Positions 1-9,336 of a DNA stretch of 49,212 bases are shown here, one piece after another (position 1 is the stretch's first letter; each line of letters opens with the position of its first letter). This stretch comes from Syntrophobacteraceae bacterium (GTDB lineage: Bacteria > Desulfobacterota > Syntrophobacteria > Syntrophobacterales > Syntrophobacteraceae): assembly GCA_018053185.1 (NCBI GenBank), contig JAGPLX010000016.1, positions 1-49,212 of the forward strand. Direction: 5' to 3'. Under the pieces are notes generated by a model that did no database searches, was not told where the DNA came from, and saw only the letters and a list, made by a program, of their open reading frames with translations. Both the position numbers and the translations under genes were made by a program.

Positions 1-421
1 GCCGGAAACTCTTGGCTAAAAGCCTGAAATCCCTGGCCAGAAGAGTCAGCTCCTCGGTTCGGGTCCGAAACAAGGTGCCGTGCACTCGAATGATGTCGCC
101 CAGGTCGAGTTCCTTGACCAGGTCGAAAACATCTTTCCCCAGTTGATTTTGCTGAAAGTATGCCTGGAGCTTCCCGCCGGCGTCCTGAATGTGCATGAAG
201 GTGGATTTTCCAAAGGATCGAATGGCGAGGATCCGACCGGCGATGGTGAATGAGGGAGACTCGGCTTCCAGGGTCGAACCGCTATAGTCCTTGTAGGTGG
301 CGAGGATATGTCCTATGGTGTCGGGCACGGGAAATCCGTTGGGAAAGAGAGGAACGCCCGCGGCCTCCATCTCTTCGGCCTTCCGGATTCGTTCGCGCAT
401 GACCAGGTTCAAATCGTCCAT
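1..421 (-). CDS. lysS: Lysyl-tRNA synthetase, N-terminal part (runs off the left edge)
   Basis: Class II lysyl-tRNA synthetase, which charges tRNA-Lys in the cytoplasm. Only about 140 N-terminal residues are present. They hold the helical N-terminus (MDDLNLVMRERIRKAEEM), the 'GVPLFPNGF' segment, and the OB-fold anticodon-binding domain with typical strings FTIAGRILAIRSFGKSTF, MHIQDAGGKLQAYFQ and DIIRVHGTLFRT. The catalytic domain lies outside the window. I start the gene at the ATG at 421 because the similarity begins there; the frame is open upstream but reads as low-complexity sequence. A GAGGGG lies about 13 bases upstream, a wide spacing. The small membrane protein at 515-697 is upstream on the same strand and may be co-transcribed. 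Confidence 0.93.
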   Translation of the reverse strand, partial: MDDLNLVMRERIRKAEEMEAAGVPLFPNGFPVPDTIGHILATYKDYSGSTLEAESPSFTIAGRILAIRSFGKSTFMHIQDAGGKLQAYFQQNQLGKDVFDLVKELDLGDIIRVHGTLFRTRTEELTLLARDFRLLAKSFR

Positions 422-514
422 TCCAGGTGTTGCCCCTCGTTTGATGGCTCGATCTCTGCCGCCCTCGGCGTTTCTCAATAAGGGACGAAACGTTAGATGA
501 TTTGGACCCTCGCG

Positions 515-697
515 TCAAGGACCATTTCCCTTCCCTTTTCCGCCCGAACCTTTCACAAGGCCGGATAGGCTGAAGCCGATGATGAGCAGCGTGATGAGAA
601 AAAGAGTCCAGTCCCCTTCCTGGTAAAGTTTCTTCATTCCCACGAGGAAAAGAAGGAACCCTCCAACCAGGCCTATCCAGTAAACCCATCGACCCAT
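515..697 (-). CDS. Small two-helix membrane protein, function unknown
   Basis: A 60-residue protein of unknown function. Residues about 5-21 and 30-48 are hydrophobic and long enough to cross the membrane; they are joined by a short charged turn (KKLYQEGD). The tail is glycine- and lysine-rich (KGSGGKGKGNG). The ATG at 697 is preceded at good distance by AAGGAAGGGG, a strong ribosome binding site, which is the main argument that it is real. It lies 93 bases upstream of lysS on the same strand. I do not recognise the family. Confidence 0.6.
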   Translation of the reverse strand: MGRWVYWIGLVGGFLLFLVGMKKLYQEGDWTLFLITLLIIGFSLSGLVKGSGGKGKGNGP

Positions 698-904
698 GAT
701 TTTCTCCCCTTCCTTGTGGAGTGGACGGCGATGGTCGGTATGTTATCCTGAGCCACTAAAGCCACTGCTCCGACGGCTGGTTTCAACTCCGGGTCGAGAT
801 TCGCCTTCCTATCCGACGGCTCTTGCTCCGGGCAAGCCCTTCTCGCCCATGCAGTCGCTCAAGCAAAACACTCAGGAACTATTGTCGATTGAAGGAAAAA
901 TTGC

Positions 905-929
905 AAAACAAAAGATCCCCGCGGGGTCT
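905..929 (-). terminator. Hairpin plus T-run, candidate terminator (minus strand)
   Basis: A 7-bp stem (913-919 with 923-929, one G-T pair) with a three-base loop, followed on the minus strand by TTTTGTTTT. This fits a short intrinsic terminator for minus-strand transcripts arriving from the right. The rest of 698-1037, a stretch of 340 bases without a gene, shows nothing else except the promoter-like sequence before the tRNA. Confidence 0.4.
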
Positions 930-972
930 TCGCGCAAACGTCCCCGAGGCCGGCCGCAAAGACATTCGAGTA

Positions 973-1002
973 TTGACAGGAAGCGGAAAAAGCGACTAAG
1001 AA
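973..1002 (+). promoter_or_regulatory. Likely promoter of tRNA-Arg
   Basis: A perfect -35 hexamer TTGACA at 973-978 is followed, after 17-18 bases, by a weak -10 region (CTAAGA/TAAGAA, 996-1002). It ends 35 bases before the first base of the tRNA. The -10 is poor, so the exact box is uncertain. Confidence 0.5.
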
Positions 1003-1037
1003 AGTTCTGTGGCTGGTCGGCCACCCTCGAAAGCGGC

Positions 1038-1114
1038 GCGCCTGTAGCTCAGGTGGATAGAGCAACGGACTTCTAATCCGTGGGTCGGGAGTTCGAATCT
1101 CTCCAGGCGCGCCA
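1038..1114 (+). tRNA. tRNA-Arg (anticodon TCT)
   Basis: A 77-base tRNA with encoded CCA. The acceptor stem GCGCCTG (1038-1044) pairs with CAGGCGC; the D arm begins TAGCTCAG; the anticodon loop CTTCTAA gives TCT, reading AGA codons; the T arm holds the invariant TTCGAAT. Discriminator base G at 1111, CCA at 1112-1114. All stems close with only one G-T pair in the T stem. Confidence 0.97.
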
Positions 1115-1202
1115 GTGTAAAATCAGGGTGGGTATAACCATGGTGGTTGTGGCCTTTTTTGTTGGTGTGTAAAAAGGGTGGAATTTTTCGGATCATGGGA
1201 AT

Positions 1203-1229
1203 GAAAAGGCCGGGGCATTCTCCCGGCCT
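1203..1229 (-). terminator. Intrinsic terminator after the 1320-1949 gene
   Basis: A perfect 8-bp stem (AGGCCGGG 1207-1214 with CCCGGCCT 1222-1229) with a seven-base loop, followed on the minus strand by TTTTC. It lies about 90 bases past the stop of the secreted-protein gene and would end the radical SAM/secreted-protein transcript. Confidence 0.65.
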
Positions 1230-1319
1230 CCTGAGTTGTGTAGATTCACCATCTCGAATCTAGGGCCTATTTCGGCATGACCATGACATGTCCGACAAGA
1301 GAAGTTCCAAGCTTTTTTC

Positions 1320-1949
1320 TCAGCGATTACGAATTGTTTTGTTGCGGTTGGCCTTATAAATCTCGTTTTTCAACTCATCAACGGAGTAACCGAATCCCAT
1401 CCCCAGGGGTTTACCATCCTTTCCCAAGGGCCACAGGCCTTGAATCCCGTTGACGATCTTCAGGTTCCCCCGGTTATCACGCCTGAGGAACAACACCACA
1501 CTCGATCCTTTTTTCGGGAAAGAGATCTCATCCTCGCGCCACACCTGCCGACCATTACGAACAGATCTGTGTGACAGGAACTTCATCGGTTTTGCCTTTT
1601 GCCATTTGCCCTTGAGGATTGTCTCAGGAAGAACGACTACCTCCAGGGTCTCTTCCGAGATTCCGTTGCCCTTTGGAACTTCCGCCTTCTTCACTATCTC
1701 CCCGACCCGCCCTATGACGATAATGTCCGATTGGTCTATGAGTTCAGGGAGTTGCAGGGTTCGGATTCTCGCGAGAGCCGGATCCGCCGGCAGCAAGAAA
1801 GCGAGGACCAGGAAGCAAATTTGCACTCTGCCCCACAGCCGGCGATTCCCGCACCCCTTGCCGGGTAGAGGCTTTAGGCCGAGGGGTGCGGGAATTGCCG
1901 GATCTATGTTCAAGAGCCATTCACCAAGCATAAGGAATGCAAACATCAT
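1320..1949 (-). CDS. Secreted protein of unknown function
   Basis: A 209-residue protein with an internal export signal (VQICFLVLAFLLPADPALA, cleavage after ALA), then a soluble domain beginning RIRTLQLPELIDQSDIIVIGRV. The 'QSDIIVIGRV...VLPETILKGKW' pattern is seen in small beta-rich secreted proteins without a known role; I cannot name it. The ATG at 1949 overlaps the stop of the radical SAM gene as ATGA, suggesting coupled translation. The first 40 residues are encoded largely by a 63-base palindrome (1839-1901) and precede the signal peptide, so a GTG at 1826, directly before the signal peptide, is a serious alternative start. A terminator follows at 1203-1229. Confidence 0.7.
   Translation of the reverse strand: MMFAFLMLGEWLLNIDPAIPAPLGLKPLPGKGCGNRRLWGRVQICFLVLAFLLPADPALARIRTLQLPELIDQSDIIVIGRVGEIVKKAEVPKGNGISEETLEVVVLPETILKGKWQKAKPMKFLSHRSVRNGRQVWREDEISFPKKGSSVVLFLRRDNRGNLKIVNGIQGLWPLGKDGKPLGMGFGYSVDELKNEIYKANRNKTIRNR
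1839..1901. repeat. Long palindromic element inside a 5' coding end
   Basis: Arms 1839-1858 and 1882-1901 pair over 20 positions with a single G-T, around a 23-base loop; the inner 14 bp (ATTCCCGCACCCCT with its complement) are perfect. It sits between the ATGA-coupled start and the signal peptide of the secreted protein and is translated in frame. It looks like an inserted palindromic repeat rather than original coding sequence. It differs in sequence from the palindromes of the 40-48 kb region. Confidence 0.6.
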
Positions 1950-3214
1950 GACATCCAGTGGTGTCGCTCGATCATCCAGGAGGATACGGTTTCTTTGAGC
2001 CAATCCTCGATCTCACGAACCATATAAAAGGTAGGTTTTAGGAGGTCGTCATCAGGTGAGATTATTCCTTCGTTTACGGCAAGTTCCGCAAGTTTTGTAT
2101 GGGGATAGATACGGATTCCCTGTGTTAATTTCAGATCGTCCAACGGGAGAGAGTCGGCGAAGGCGAGGCTCTCCAGGACCGATGCTCTCGTTTCTCCCGG
2201 TCCCCCCAGCAGTAAAAACCCCATCTGCCGGATGCCGTGTTTTTCCAGCAGCATCGAGATCGTTCTGACTTCTTTCGGGCCGAACCTTTTGTTCATGGTT
2301 CTGAGTATCTGCTCACAGCCACTTTCAAAACCCAGGCTCACTTCTTTGCAGCCGGCGGCCGCCATCAGCTCGATCAGATCCTCCTCGACGTTTGCAGGGT
2401 AAAGGATACAGCGCCAGCTAATGTCCATATCTTGACGCACTGTCATCCGGCACAGTTCCTCAGCATATGAGGGAGGTAAATTGAAGGTGCTGTCGACAAA
2501 AAAGAAGCGGCGGAACCCTTGTTCTACAAAGGCATCCAGTTCTTCAATCACGTTCCGGAGGGGCCGTTTCCTGATCGTGCGTCCTTCGATTGTGGCGGTT
2601 GAGCAATAACTGCAATCCATGGGGCAGCCGCGTCGCGTTTGGAGGGGAACCCATAAGTTTCGGTCGTAGGCGGAAGAAAAACGCTGAATGGCGGGAATAT
2701 TCAAATCATGCAGGTCATGAATGAAGGTGCGCGTGCCCTGTAACCCGCTACCTTTGACATACAACCCCGGTAAACCCGCAAGCCCCATGCTTTTCTCCAA
2801 CCTTTTCAGCAGATCCGGGAACGCGTATTCACCTTCTCCCTGAATGCCCATGTCTGCCTCCAGGTAGACAAGGGCGGCATCGGGGAAAATGCTGTAACCG
2901 GCTCCCCCCAGAATAATGGGGGCGTTGGAGAAACGGCGACAATGAAGAACGGTACTTTTGACTTCTTCGAGCAGGAATCTCGGGCTGCTCCGATTTTGAT
3001 CATCGATGTTTCTCACAGAGATTCCGATGACATCGGGATGAAACGCAGCGATGGATTCCTTAATCAGTGCCGATGATTCCTCATGGGTCATCAAGTCGAG
3101 CACCCTGACGTCGTGGCCCTTGTTTTGTGCAGCTTCGGCCACGTAATGGACCCCTATGGGCATCGGTAGAATATTTATTTTTTCCGTATTGGCGGAAATC
3201 AATAATACTTTCAT
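1946..3214 (-). CDS. Radical SAM protein with N-terminal B12-binding-type domain
   Basis: A 422-residue radical SAM enzyme. Residues 1-140 form a cobalamin-binding-type Rossmann domain (MKVLLISANTEKINILPMP, then PDVIGISVRN and ILGGAGYSIFPD). The radical SAM core follows, with the cluster-binding motif C197-x3-C201-x2-C204 (RRGCPMDCSYCST), GFESG and LLLGGPGET. The classical base-off DxHxxG motif is not seen in the N-terminal domain, so cobalamin binding is uncertain. Enzymes of this shape act in methylation or lipid and secondary-metabolite chemistry; the substrate cannot be told. It is followed, with a four-base overlap, by the secreted protein. Start ATG 3214 has a modest AAGGA site. Confidence 0.88.
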   Translation of the reverse strand: MKVLLISANTEKINILPMPIGVHYVAEAAQNKGHDVRVLDLMTHEESSALIKESIAAFHPDVIGISVRNIDDQNRSSPRFLLEEVKSTVLHCRRFSNAPIILGGAGYSIFPDAALVYLEADMGIQGEGEYAFPDLLKRLEKSMGLAGLPGLYVKGSGLQGTRTFIHDLHDLNIPAIQRFSSAYDRNLWVPLQTRRGCPMDCSYCSTATIEGRTIRKRPLRNVIEELDAFVEQGFRRFFFVDSTFNLPPSYAEELCRMTVRQDMDISWRCILYPANVEEDLIELMAAAGCKEVSLGFESGCEQILRTMNKRFGPKEVRTISMLLEKHGIRQMGFLLLGGPGETRASVLESLAFADSLPLDDLKLTQGIRIYPHTKLAELAVNEGIISPDDDLLKPTFYMVREIEDWLKETVSSWMIERHHWMS

Positions 3215-3359
3215 GTTCCTTGTAAACCTGAGACGGTACTTGACCGAGGGATCGGATTTACGGATCGAGCGTCACGGCGCGCGACCCGACAAGGCCGGCG
3301 GGACAGGTCACGCGCGGCGGTAAGCCGTCGAGTGCATCCAGCGTGTTGGACAGCCCCTA

Positions 3360-4970
3360 TCACAGAATGAAATCCGTTGAAAGGAACCGTGAGCGTCTAC
3401 TTGTCACTATCGACCGGATGATCCGCCTGTTTGCATCGGTTTCCTTCGCAGCAACAAGGGTCCGTATGGTGAAAACCCTGAGAGCATCGGACACGGACAG
3501 GGTTCCTTCCGCGGAATCCTTTCTGCCGGTGAACGGGAAGGTGTCCGGGCCACGCTGACATTGACTGTTGATATTGACCCGGCAGACCTGGTTCACCAGT
3601 GGATCGATCAGGTCTGCGATCATCTCCGGATCGTTGCCGAACAGGCTGACTTGCTGTCCATAGTTGGATTGAATTACGTAATTCATGGGCTCCTCGATGT
3701 CCTGGAAAGGGACGATCGGTATCACGGGGCCGAACTGCTCTTCGGAATACAGTCTCATCCCCGGTTTGACCGGATACAAGACCGCAGGGAACATGAACGT
3801 ATGATCCACGCGCCCGCCGGTTTCGTTGATCACTTCGGCCCCCTTTGCAAGGGCGTCTTCGATCAGGTCCGTCAAATACGCCGTCTTGTTCGGCTCGGCC
3901 AGGGGGGTGATGAATACACCCGGTTCCCACGGCATACCCCCCCGAAGCGTATTCACGGCACCTGCGAAACGGGACAGGAAGGCATCAACAATGTCAACGT
4001 GCACAAACAGTATCTTGAGAGCCGTACACCTTTGCCCGTTGTAAGATAGCGCACCGAGCACGCATTCTTTTACGGCCTGGTCAAGTTCCGCGTCCTTCAG
4101 GACAATGCCGGCGTTCTTCGCCTCCAACCCCAGCACGCAGCGGAGGCGATGCGGCCTGGGGTGTTGCTGCTTCAAGATGTCGGCAACACGGCAGCTGCCG
4201 ATGAATGCCAACACATCGATCCTTCCGGACTTCATAAGGGGTGCAATGACCCTTTGTCCTTCTCCGTAGACCGTGTTTACCACACCTTTTGGGAAAGCGT
4301 CGCGGAACGCGTCAAGAAGTGGATGATGAAGCAGGACACCAAGTTTGGGTGGCTTGAAAATTACCGTATTGCCCATGATCAGCGCGGGAATCAGGGTGGT
4401 GAAAGTCTCGTTCAGGGGATAGTTGAACGGTCCCATGCAGAGGACGACTCCAAGTGGAGCCCGGCGAATCTGCCCGATAACCCCCTGCTCGATAACGAAA
4501 CGCGAGGATGCACGATCCAGATCCTTGAGCGCGCCTATTGTATCCCTGATGTAATCTATGGTTCGGTCGAATTCCTTCTCTGCATCCGGGAGAGTCTTGC
4601 TTATCTCCCACATCAGGAGCCGCACGACCTCATCGCGTCTTTCGATCATTCGGTAGGCGAACGCTTCCACGTGCCGAATGCGCTCTTCGACGGACATGGT
4701 GGGCCATGCTCCGCGTCCGTGGTCATAAGCCGTGCACGCTGCATCCAGAGCCTCCAGGGAATTCTCTTCCTCAAGGAGCGGGTAGCTACCGATGATTTTC
4801 CGAACGAAGCCATCAGGGGTTGAAAGCCGGACCGGAGACAAGACTTCCTGCCGAGCTCCTGTCCATTCTCTCATTTCTCCGTTGCAGAGGTAGTGCCTTT
4901 GATCAATCGGCGCGGAAATCCGGTATTGGTCCGGGATGTCGTGTTCCGCAGGAAAGAGTGATGAAGTCAT
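3360..4970 (-). CDS. gapN: NADP-dependent glyceraldehyde-3-phosphate dehydrogenase-like aldehyde dehydrogenase
   Basis: A 536-residue aldehyde dehydrogenase of the GapN type, which oxidises glyceraldehyde 3-phosphate directly to 3-phosphoglycerate with NADP, without phosphate. Visible: oxyanion Asn in GPFNYPLNE (N183), cofactor-binding KPPKLG, catalytic general base E283 in GLEAKNAG and nucleophile C315 in NGQRCTALK; the C-terminal QRGPDTFPFTGRKDSAEGT string is characteristic of GapN and plant-type non-phosphorylating enzymes. It is longer than most ALDHs (about 480), mainly at the N-terminus. The ATG at 4970 has AAAGGAGA seven bases upstream. It stands alone, 145 bases upstream of the radical SAM gene. 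Confidence 0.88.
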   Translation of the reverse strand: MTSSLFPAEHDIPDQYRISAPIDQRHYLCNGEMREWTGARQEVLSPVRLSTPDGFVRKIIGSYPLLEEENSLEALDAACTAYDHGRGAWPTMSVEERIRHVEAFAYRMIERRDEVVRLLMWEISKTLPDAEKEFDRTIDYIRDTIGALKDLDRASSRFVIEQGVIGQIRRAPLGVVLCMGPFNYPLNETFTTLIPALIMGNTVIFKPPKLGVLLHHPLLDAFRDAFPKGVVNTVYGEGQRVIAPLMKSGRIDVLAFIGSCRVADILKQQHPRPHRLRCVLGLEAKNAGIVLKDAELDQAVKECVLGALSYNGQRCTALKILFVHVDIVDAFLSRFAGAVNTLRGGMPWEPGVFITPLAEPNKTAYLTDLIEDALAKGAEVINETGGRVDHTFMFPAVLYPVKPGMRLYSEEQFGPVIPIVPFQDIEEPMNYVIQSNYGQQVSLFGNDPEMIADLIDPLVNQVCRVNINSQCQRGPDTFPFTGRKDSAEGTLSVSDALRVFTIRTLVAAKETDANRRIIRSIVTSRRSRFLSTDFIL

Positions 4971-5495
4971 CAGCTTGTCTCCTTTGTCCGACGAAGCAAG
5001 TTGAACGCGTGCGGCCTGAGACGGGGGCCCTGTTTCCGTTCTTAGGCTGCTCAGTAGAGGTTCGCAGAATAGAGTGCCCCTTTTACCGACCGTCGCCCAC
5101 GCCTGCTTCCGGCGGAGGTCCAGGGTTGGGAAAGCCTGGATTTCCTCCTGGAGCCTGTTTCAATGAAATGACGATCGGAGCATATCGGACACTCTCTTAT
5201 GCAGGGCTGTGCTTAGGGGACTTTCCGCGATCGGGTATTTCCCGCGCGGTCGAGCGGCTTTTTCCACCGCTTGTCGATGCCCTGAAAACAGGGATACGCG
5301 CTGCCGTTACTCGATCCATCCAGGGGCAGGCTATTTCTCCTGCGTGGGCGGTGTCAAGCGTTTTGGCAACTTTCCCACCTGTTGAGCTAATTCCGGAAGG
5401 GGTGACTTCCGGTGCCCCTTTCCGAGGGAGGTCGACCTCCAGTGGAACTCCATTTTGAGGGCAATGAAGATGCGGAGAGTATGGAAGGAATATCA
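4971..5495. other. Gene-free interval with a perfect 14-bp palindrome
   Basis: No convincing gene in these 525 bases between gapN and the end of the chelatase operon. It holds a perfect palindrome GGAGGTCGACCTCC at 5427-5440 and, just to its left, an inverted repeat CCGGAAG/CTTCCGG. Neither is followed by a T-run, so I do not call a terminator; an operator is possible. Confidence 0.4.
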
Positions 5496-8400
5496 TCACC
5501 AGGCCTTTTTTCCGAGGGTCTCCCCTATTTTCCTTTTCCAACTTTCCACTTCGTCGGCCGTGACGACGTCGATGGAGCCGCCCTGGAAATCTCCCGGGAT
5601 CTCCTCCATCTTGTCTTCGATCCATCCTTCGATTTCGATGTAGACTTCCCTGAGAGCCTCTTTCACGTCGTGTGCGGGGTTCCAGAGCCCTCTTTCCGCC
5701 GCCTCGATCAGCCTCCGGGCAATCTCTTCCAGGGCATAGGGATTGTTCTCCTCGAAAAACCTCCTGTTTTCTTCATTCACCAGGTAGGTCCGCGTGATGT
5801 CGTCGAAAATCCAGTCGTCCACCTCCTTGCTGGTGGCGTCCCACCCATAGACCCTACCGACCCTCTTTCCGATCTCCCCGGCTCCCTTGTAGCCGTGTTC
5901 CTTCATCCCGTCGATCCACCGGGGGTTGAGCAGCCTGGTGCGCACCACCCGCCGGATCTCGTCGGCCAGGCCTCTCACCTGGACTTCACCCTGCTCCCTG
6001 GTGTCCCCGTAGTAGGACCTGACGTCTTTCCCCGAGGCGACCTTCGCGGCGTTGATCATACCTCCATGGGCACCGAAGTAGGCGCAGCACCCCAGGAGAT
6101 CGTACTCGTCGGTGACGGTCTTGTTGAAGGTCAGCTCGACGGTTTTCAGGCTCTTCCCGAGGGGTTCGTGGGCCGGTTCTCCGAAGACGCCTTTCCCATA
6201 GGCGTAGCCGTTCCAGTAGAGGAAGACGTCCGAGAGGTCCTTCTCGTTTTTCCAGGCCGAAGCGTATACCGCAAGCTGGGTCCCCGCCTGGTAGACCCCC
6301 GGCATACTCGCAAAGAACCGGTAGGTGGCCTTTCGGAGGAATTCCGAGTCTGACAGGGAACCCCCGGATTCCGCAGCCTGCTCCAGCAGGTGCTTTCGCA
6401 CGAAATTCCATTCGGGAGGTTCCTCGAGCCTCGCTACCGCCTGTACGATCTCATCCATCAACTCGATGGAGGACGGAAAATTGTCCCGCGTAATCCCGGA
6501 AACCCGCACCGTCACGTCAATCCTGGGTCTTCCGAGCTCTTCGAGGGGAATGATCGCAAAGCCTTTCACCCGGCCGTTCGAATGCCACACGGGCCTTGCG
6601 CCCAAAAGAGCCATCATCTGGGCCATGCCCTCGCCGTCGGCCCACATGATGTCGCTGCACTGCCAGTAGAACCCGATGTTTTCCGGAAAGCTCCCTTCCT
6701 CTTCCAGGAATTTCTCGAGGGTTTTCCGGGCCAGCCGCACGCCCACCTCCCATGCAACGGAGGACGGGATTCTTTGGGGATCCAGGGAGTAGAAGTTTCT
6801 TCCCGTGGGCAGAATGTCGTCCCTTCCCCGGGTAATGATTCCCGAGGGCCCGGGAGGAACATATCCGCCGTTCAGGCCGTTTAGAAGGGAGCCCGTCTCG
6901 TCGGATAGAAGGACCCTCGCCCGGACGTCCTGGATTTTTGCCTGGATGGCGTCGATGACATCCCTGCGGAGCTCGGCGCCGGGAGAAAGCTCCGCCAGCT
7001 TCTCCGGAAGCGGCGTGCCTTCTTCGAGGTGACATGCACAGGCTTCCCTTGCCTTTTTATCCACCAGGTCCTTCTTCACCGCTTCATCCAGGGCGGCAAA
7101 TGCCGGGTCCTCCTCGAGCAGGCGTTTCACCTCCCCCCTCAAAGACCCGGGACCGTTGTCGTAGCGAACGACGGCGTACACAAACTCGACAAGCCGCTCC
7201 CCCTCGGGCGGTCTTCCAAACACGTGCATACCCCTGGGAATGTAGGAGTTTTTGAGGAGCGAGAGTACCTCGTGGGCGGCCTGCACCACCCGGCTGAACG
7301 GTGCATCCGCCGGAACCTTGATCATGGAATCCAGGTTCTCCTCGTGCAACCTGGCTTCGATCATGTGCCGGACGGTGTGTGCCTTAGCCGGTTCGATTTC
7401 CTTGAGTTTTTCGTACTCGAAAAGGAGCCTTTCGATTTCCTCGAGGTCGCCGTAGAGCTCGCCCTGGACCATCACGGCCTGGAGGTGATCCACCAGGGTT
7501 GCGTAACTGCGCCGCTTGGCGATGGTTCCTTCGGGGGCGTTGTCGGCGTTGTAGAGGTAGAAATGCGGCATTTCGTCCACGGCCGCATCGGGAAAACACT
7601 CCGAGGACAACCCCGCGGCCTTGCCGGGGAGGAACTCGAGGTTGCCGTGGGTGCCCACATGAATGACGGCGTCGGCCCCGAATTCTCTCGAAAGCCACTT
7701 GTAGGTTGCCACGTATTGATGGGGCGGCGGCACGTCGGGATCGTGGAGGATTTTGCAGACCCGCCCGTCGCATAGCGATCCTGCACACCCTCTTTTGGGC
7801 TGAACGCACACCACGGCATTTCCGTACCGAACTCCAGTGATCAGGATCTTTCCCTCATGAACCATGGCAGCGGGAACTCCTTCCCGCTCCTCGCCGGGAG
7901 GCTCTCCCCAGGCCTCGATCATCCGGTTGCGGGAAGCTTCCGGCAATTCCTCGAACCAGGGCAGATAACGGTCCTTCTCGAGCTGGACCAGGGCCCCTCC
8001 CCTGCCGACAATTTCTCCGGAGGTCGTCCAGCGGAATTCCGACAGGGCCTTGCGGGACAGGATCTCGTCGATGAGTTCTTTTCCGCTTGCCGGGGGATTC
8101 ACCGCATAACCCTGATCCTTCATGACCTTGAGGACCTGGGCGACACTCTCGAGGGTGTCCAGGTGGGCTCCTCCCCCTACCGTGCCTTCCACGGAGGCAC
8201 AGGGGTTGTTGTGGAGAATAAAGGCGATCTTTTTTTCGTGGTTCGGCTTCCCGGAAAGCCCGACCCACCTCGAGATCCTGGCTGCAAGCCTCTCGATGCG
8301 ATCCGCAATGGGCACATAAGCATCCTCCTCGGGCCGGGCGATGCCCCGGGTGGCCCCGATCACGATGGGTTCCACGACCCCCTCGAACTCCGGCAAAGCC

Positions 8401-9311
8401 ATGCTCCAGGCGACTTGCTGCCCAAGCCCCCGGGGGTCCTCCAGCCATTTTTCCTTCTCCTTGTAGTAGGAGAGGGTCGGACCGAGCAGGGGCACATTGA
8501 GCTCCCCTAGCATGGCGGCCCCGGACCGAGCCGCAGTCTCCGCCATGCAGCTGCCCGTCTGGCCGAGAAAGAAGATGGTGAGCTTGATCAGAACCTTCAC
8601 GAGGGGAGTCCCGTCTTTTTTCACCATGAACTTGCGAACGACCTCGGTTCCGCCGAGATTCCCCAGGTTCCGGTCCTTGAGCGGGTAAAAGAAGACCGGC
8701 AGAATCCCAAGACCCCGGCTTTCCAGCGCTCGGATCAAAGTTCCTTCGACTGCGGTGTTCCCCGTAATCCAGTTGGTCCTGGAGAAGAGAAGGCCCACCA
8801 GGGGAAGATTCTTGTGGGGATAAGCCGCGAGATAGTCCTCGGTGGAAGCAAACGGTCCGCCCCACTCCGGGTGATGGATCCCCTCCCAGGCGGTTTCCCT
8901 GGGAAGATCATAGGAAACCTTCGCTCCGAAAAGGTTCGAGAGCAGGTACTTGAGCATCTCCGTGAAGTTGTCGATCCCGTTATAGAGAATGTAACGGTAG
9001 GTCGTCCCGACGATTTCAGGGCTCACATTGGACAGCTCCCGGCAGGAAGGATCGGGACCGAGCCCAACGACGGGGATCCGTCCCCCCAGGTTCCGAAGTT
9101 CTTCCTCAACCTGATCCCAGAAGGAATCCGCGGTCTTGTAGAGGAGGATCAAGTCCGCTCCCTTCATGGCACGACACACCTCATGGGTGAGCTCCGGTTC
9201 CGCGTGGATCTGCTTGCTCGAATAGGCTTTCAGGCAACCAATTCCCGTCCGTTGTGCGGCTTCCCTGAGGAGCGGAATGTGGTCGGCCCACATGATGGAC
9301 ACAAGTTTCAT
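5496..9311 (-). CDS. CobN/HmuS-like chelatase large subunit
   Basis: A 1271-residue protein of the CobN/BchH family, which handles metal in tetrapyrroles. Characteristic strings: LGNLGGTEVVRKFMV, VHVGTHGNLEFLPGKAAGLS, PPHQYVATYKW, PTGRNFYSLDPQRIPS, ENIGFYWQCSDIMWADGEGM, and CAYFGAHGGMINA. The frame extends upstream to 9428, but the family begins at MKLVSIMWADH, ATG 9311, with AAGGGGG nine bases upstream. It is the last gene of an operon with a TonB receptor and a FecCD-type ABC transporter. No CobS/CobT or ChlI/ChlD partner is present, so ATP-driven cobalt insertion cannot be assumed. In hmu-type systems the CobN homologue (HmuS) is associated with removing iron from heme; I infer a similar dechelatase role, with cobalamin salvage as the alternative. 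Confidence 0.85.
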   Translation of the reverse strand: MKLVSIMWADHIPLLREAAQRTGIGCLKAYSSKQIHAEPELTHEVCRAMKGADLILLYKTADSFWDQVEEELRNLGGRIPVVGLGPDPSCRELSNVSPEIVGTTYRYILYNGIDNFTEMLKYLLSNLFGAKVSYDLPRETAWEGIHHPEWGGPFASTEDYLAAYPHKNLPLVGLLFSRTNWITGNTAVEGTLIRALESRGLGILPVFFYPLKDRNLGNLGGTEVVRKFMVKKDGTPLVKVLIKLTIFFLGQTGSCMAETAARSGAAMLGELNVPLLGPTLSYYKEKEKWLEDPRGLGQQVAWSMALPEFEGVVEPIVIGATRGIARPEEDAYVPIADRIERLAARISRWVGLSGKPNHEKKIAFILHNNPCASVEGTVGGGAHLDTLESVAQVLKVMKDQGYAVNPPASGKELIDEILSRKALSEFRWTTSGEIVGRGGALVQLEKDRYLPWFEELPEASRNRMIEAWGEPPGEEREGVPAAMVHEGKILITGVRYGNAVVCVQPKRGCAGSLCDGRVCKILHDPDVPPPHQYVATYKWLSREFGADAVIHVGTHGNLEFLPGKAAGLSSECFPDAAVDEMPHFYLYNADNAPEGTIAKRRSYATLVDHLQAVMVQGELYGDLEEIERLLFEYEKLKEIEPAKAHTVRHMIEARLHEENLDSMIKVPADAPFSRVVQAAHEVLSLLKNSYIPRGMHVFGRPPEGERLVEFVYAVVRYDNGPGSLRGEVKRLLEEDPAFAALDEAVKKDLVDKKAREACACHLEEGTPLPEKLAELSPGAELRRDVIDAIQAKIQDVRARVLLSDETGSLLNGLNGGYVPPGPSGIITRGRDDILPTGRNFYSLDPQRIPSSVAWEVGVRLARKTLEKFLEEEGSFPENIGFYWQCSDIMWADGEGMAQMMALLGARPVWHSNGRVKGFAIIPLEELGRPRIDVTVRVSGITRDNFPSSIELMDEIVQAVARLEEPPEWNFVRKHLLEQAAESGGSLSDSEFLRKATYRFFASMPGVYQAGTQLAVYASAWKNEKDLSDVFLYWNGYAYGKGVFGEPAHEPLGKSLKTVELTFNKTVTDEYDLLGCCAYFGAHGGMINAAKVASGKDVRSYYGDTREQGEVQVRGLADEIRRVVRTRLLNPRWIDGMKEHGYKGAGEIGKRVGRVYGWDATSKEVDDWIFDDITRTYLVNEENRRFFEENNPYALEEIARRLIEAAERGLWNPAHDVKEALREVYIEIEGWIEDKMEEIPGDFQGGSIDVVTADEVESWKRKIGETLGKKAW

Positions 9312-9336
9312 GATGTTTTCCCCCTTCGAACGTCGA

